Shown here in pieces: positions 5,859-6,728 of a DNA stretch of 6,728 bases. Source of the DNA: Acidobacteriota bacterium. Lineage in GTDB: Bacteria > Acidobacteriota > Blastocatellia > Pyrinomonadales > Pyrinomonadaceae. Positions within the stretch are counted from its first letter, which is position 1; each line of letters opens with the position of its first letter. The DNA lies in the NCBI GenBank assembly GCA_023415725.1, contig JAEZJR010000253.1:1-6728 (forward strand), in the 5' to 3' direction. A program made the translations under genes and the position numbers. Under the pieces are notes generated by a model. The model did not search any database. It was not told the origin of the DNA and was given only the letters and a program-made list of their open reading frames with translations.

Positions 5859-5884
5859 GCCGCTAACCCCGACGGGTTGGCGGC
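5859..5884 (-). terminator. Hairpin, probable terminator for the M48 gene (- strand)
   Basis: GCCGCTAACCC (5859-5869), loop CGAC, GGGTTGGCGGC (5874-5884) make an 11-bp stem with one T-G wobble pair. Read on the - strand it is followed by CTTTCTCTTTTCC, a T-rich run suitable for intrinsic termination. It lies about 50 bases past the peptidase stop. In the + direction what follows is A-rich, without a T-tract, so one-way action is more likely. It could instead be a REP-like repeat. Confidence 0.6.
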
Positions 5885-5907
5885 ATAGAACAAACAAGCA
5901 TCGCGTT

Positions 5908-5928
5908 GAACAGGCTGTTAGCCTGTTC
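5908..5928 (+). terminator. Perfect hairpin, probable terminator for the aldo/keto reductase (+ strand)
   Basis: GAACAGGCT (5908-5916), loop GTT, and AGCCTGTTC (5920-5928) form a perfect 9-bp stem, about 70 bases past the reductase stop. On the + strand it is followed by CTCGATTTAATTCTTCTTT, moderately T-rich, and this tail runs over the peptidase stop codon (5935-5937). The sequence also has the look of a dispersed intergenic palindrome, so a repeat role cannot be excluded. Confidence 0.5.
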
Positions 5929-5934
5929 CTCGAT

Positions 5935-6728
5935 TTAATTCTTCTTTAGCACCTCGGCGTATTCACCGGAATCTACCCAGTCGATGATCTCGGAAACGCG
6001 CCAGATCGGGAATGGGTGGGTCTGGCCGGCGTTTATGATGTTCGCCCAAAACTTATCAAGGGCTTTCTCATCGTAATTCTTCTTGAACTCGCGGCCCTGT
6101 TCGAGGAACAGATCGTAATCCATCTTCGACGCGAATGTTCCGCCTGCGAGCTTCATCATCACGCGTCCCACGACGTGCGGGTCCTGCACGACCAGCATCG
6201 CCGCCCTGTCGCATGAAAGCTCCGCACGTCGTGCCCATGCGAGCAACGCACTGTTGATCCCGGCTGAGACGATGAACTTCACGATGTCGGAACCGGGCAG
6301 CAGCCGTGCGAGCGATTCGTTGGCTAGCAGCTCCATCAGCCGTGCAGCGGTGAGATAAAGTGCGTGCTCGGCGTGGATATGCCCCACCTCGTGGGCGATA
6401 ACGGCCAGCGTCTCCTCGTCGTTCAGGCGTTCGAGCAGGGCCGAGTGCACAACGATGATGTGCTTCTCCGAGCCGTACGTGAAGGCATTCACGATCGGGT
6501 TCTGCTGAACGAAGAACTCCGGCATGTCGACACCGAGCGTCGTGCAGGCGATCTGCAGCTTGGCGTGCAGGTCCGGAAACTGCTTCGGAGTCACTTTGAC
6601 GCTGCTGGCCGTGAAGATGACGCGAAGGGCCGATTCTCCGGTAACCGAGAGAAGCTTGCGAAGGGCGGAATCGATCCCGGGGATAGCTTTAAGTGCCGCG
6701 AGGGCCTTGCTGTCTTCCGGGTGTACGT
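5935..6728 (-). CDS. M48-family zinc metallopeptidase, N-terminus outside window
   Basis: On the - strand the frame stays open from the window edge (first full codon at 6726) to TAA at 5935-5937, giving about 264 residues; the GTG at 6594 is not the real start, since sensible sequence (VHPEDSKALAALKAIPGI and on) precedes it. The zinc motif HEVGH is at 6379-6393, within LAVIAHEVGHIHAEHA, and the third ligand is probably the Glu in RAELSCDRAA (6220-6222), as in gluzincins of the M48 (HtpX/Ste24-like) group. VNAFTYGSEKHIIVVHSALL before it is the usual strand region of that family, and THPFPIWRVSEIIDW near the end carries the conserved His-Pro. Clear multiple membrane spans as in HtpX are not seen here; one weakly hydrophobic stretch lies around 6235-6300. 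The protein probably degrades damaged or membrane-associated proteins, but its place in the cell depends on the unseen N-terminus. Confidence 0.9.
   Translation of the reverse strand, partial: VHPEDSKALAALKAIPGIDSALRKLLSVTGESALRVIFTASSVKVTPKQFPDLHAKLQIACTTLGVDMPEFFVQQNPIVNAFTYGSEKHIIVVHSALLERLNDEETLAVIAHEVGHIHAEHALYLTAARLMELLANESLARLLPGSDIVKFIVSAGINSALLAWARRAELSCDRAAMLVVQDPHVVGRVMMKLAGGTFASKMDYDLFLEQGREFKKNYDEKALDKFWANIINAGQTHPFPIWRVSEIIDWVDSGEYAEVLKKN

Noticed and set aside
5212..5893. Several - strand frames opposite the aldo/keto reductase
   Set aside because: Shadows of a complete AKR with full catalytic tetrad.
6592..6594. GTG 6594 as the start of the M48 peptidase
   Set aside because: The frame is open to the window edge with ordinary protein sequence upstream, so the gene is cut by the window.

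Overview
This window looks like a stretch of bacterial chromosome of moderately high G+C (about 60% in the hand-counted parts), holding ordinary housekeeping and metabolic genes packed closely together. The protein style (a FabI-type enoyl reductase, a LOG protein with a lysine-rich tail, an M48 peptidase ending in HPFPIWRV-like sequence, a stand-alone RAYT) and the hairpin repeats suggest an Acidobacteriota-type genome, perhaps Blastocatellia/Pyrinomonadales. This placement is an impression from protein style and has not been tested by a search.

Left block (2-2064, + strand): the 3' end of a PfkB-family sugar/nucleoside kinase, then a two-helix membrane protein of unknown function with a possible degenerate PD-(D/E)XK-like soluble domain, then fabI. 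Gaps are 24 bp and 2 bp, which suggests one transcript.

Middle block (2064-2788): a REP-associated tyrosine transposase (RAYT, HUH/Y1 class) sits between two imperfect 26-nt repeats in inverted orientation. Each repeat carries a 6-bp hairpin, and the two hairpins differ by a compensatory C-G to A-T change. The unit is wedged exactly between the fabI stop codon and the start of the next gene. This is the most interesting object in the window.

Right block (2792-5836): a LOG-family (cytokinin-activating-type) phosphoribohydrolase gene whose end overlaps the convergent cutA gene by 19 bp; then, divergent from cutA, a short-chain dehydrogenase/reductase and an NADPH-type aldo/keto reductase on the + strand. 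The last two may be co-transcribed, but the reductase has its own strong Shine-Dalgarno sequence.

Right end (5859-6728): two strong hairpins lie between the convergent aldo/keto reductase and an M48 zinc metallopeptidase on the - strand. The peptidase frame stays open to the window edge, so its N-terminus is missing. I found no tRNA, rRNA, CRISPR array or phage gene, and no gene-free stretch longer than about 150 bases.
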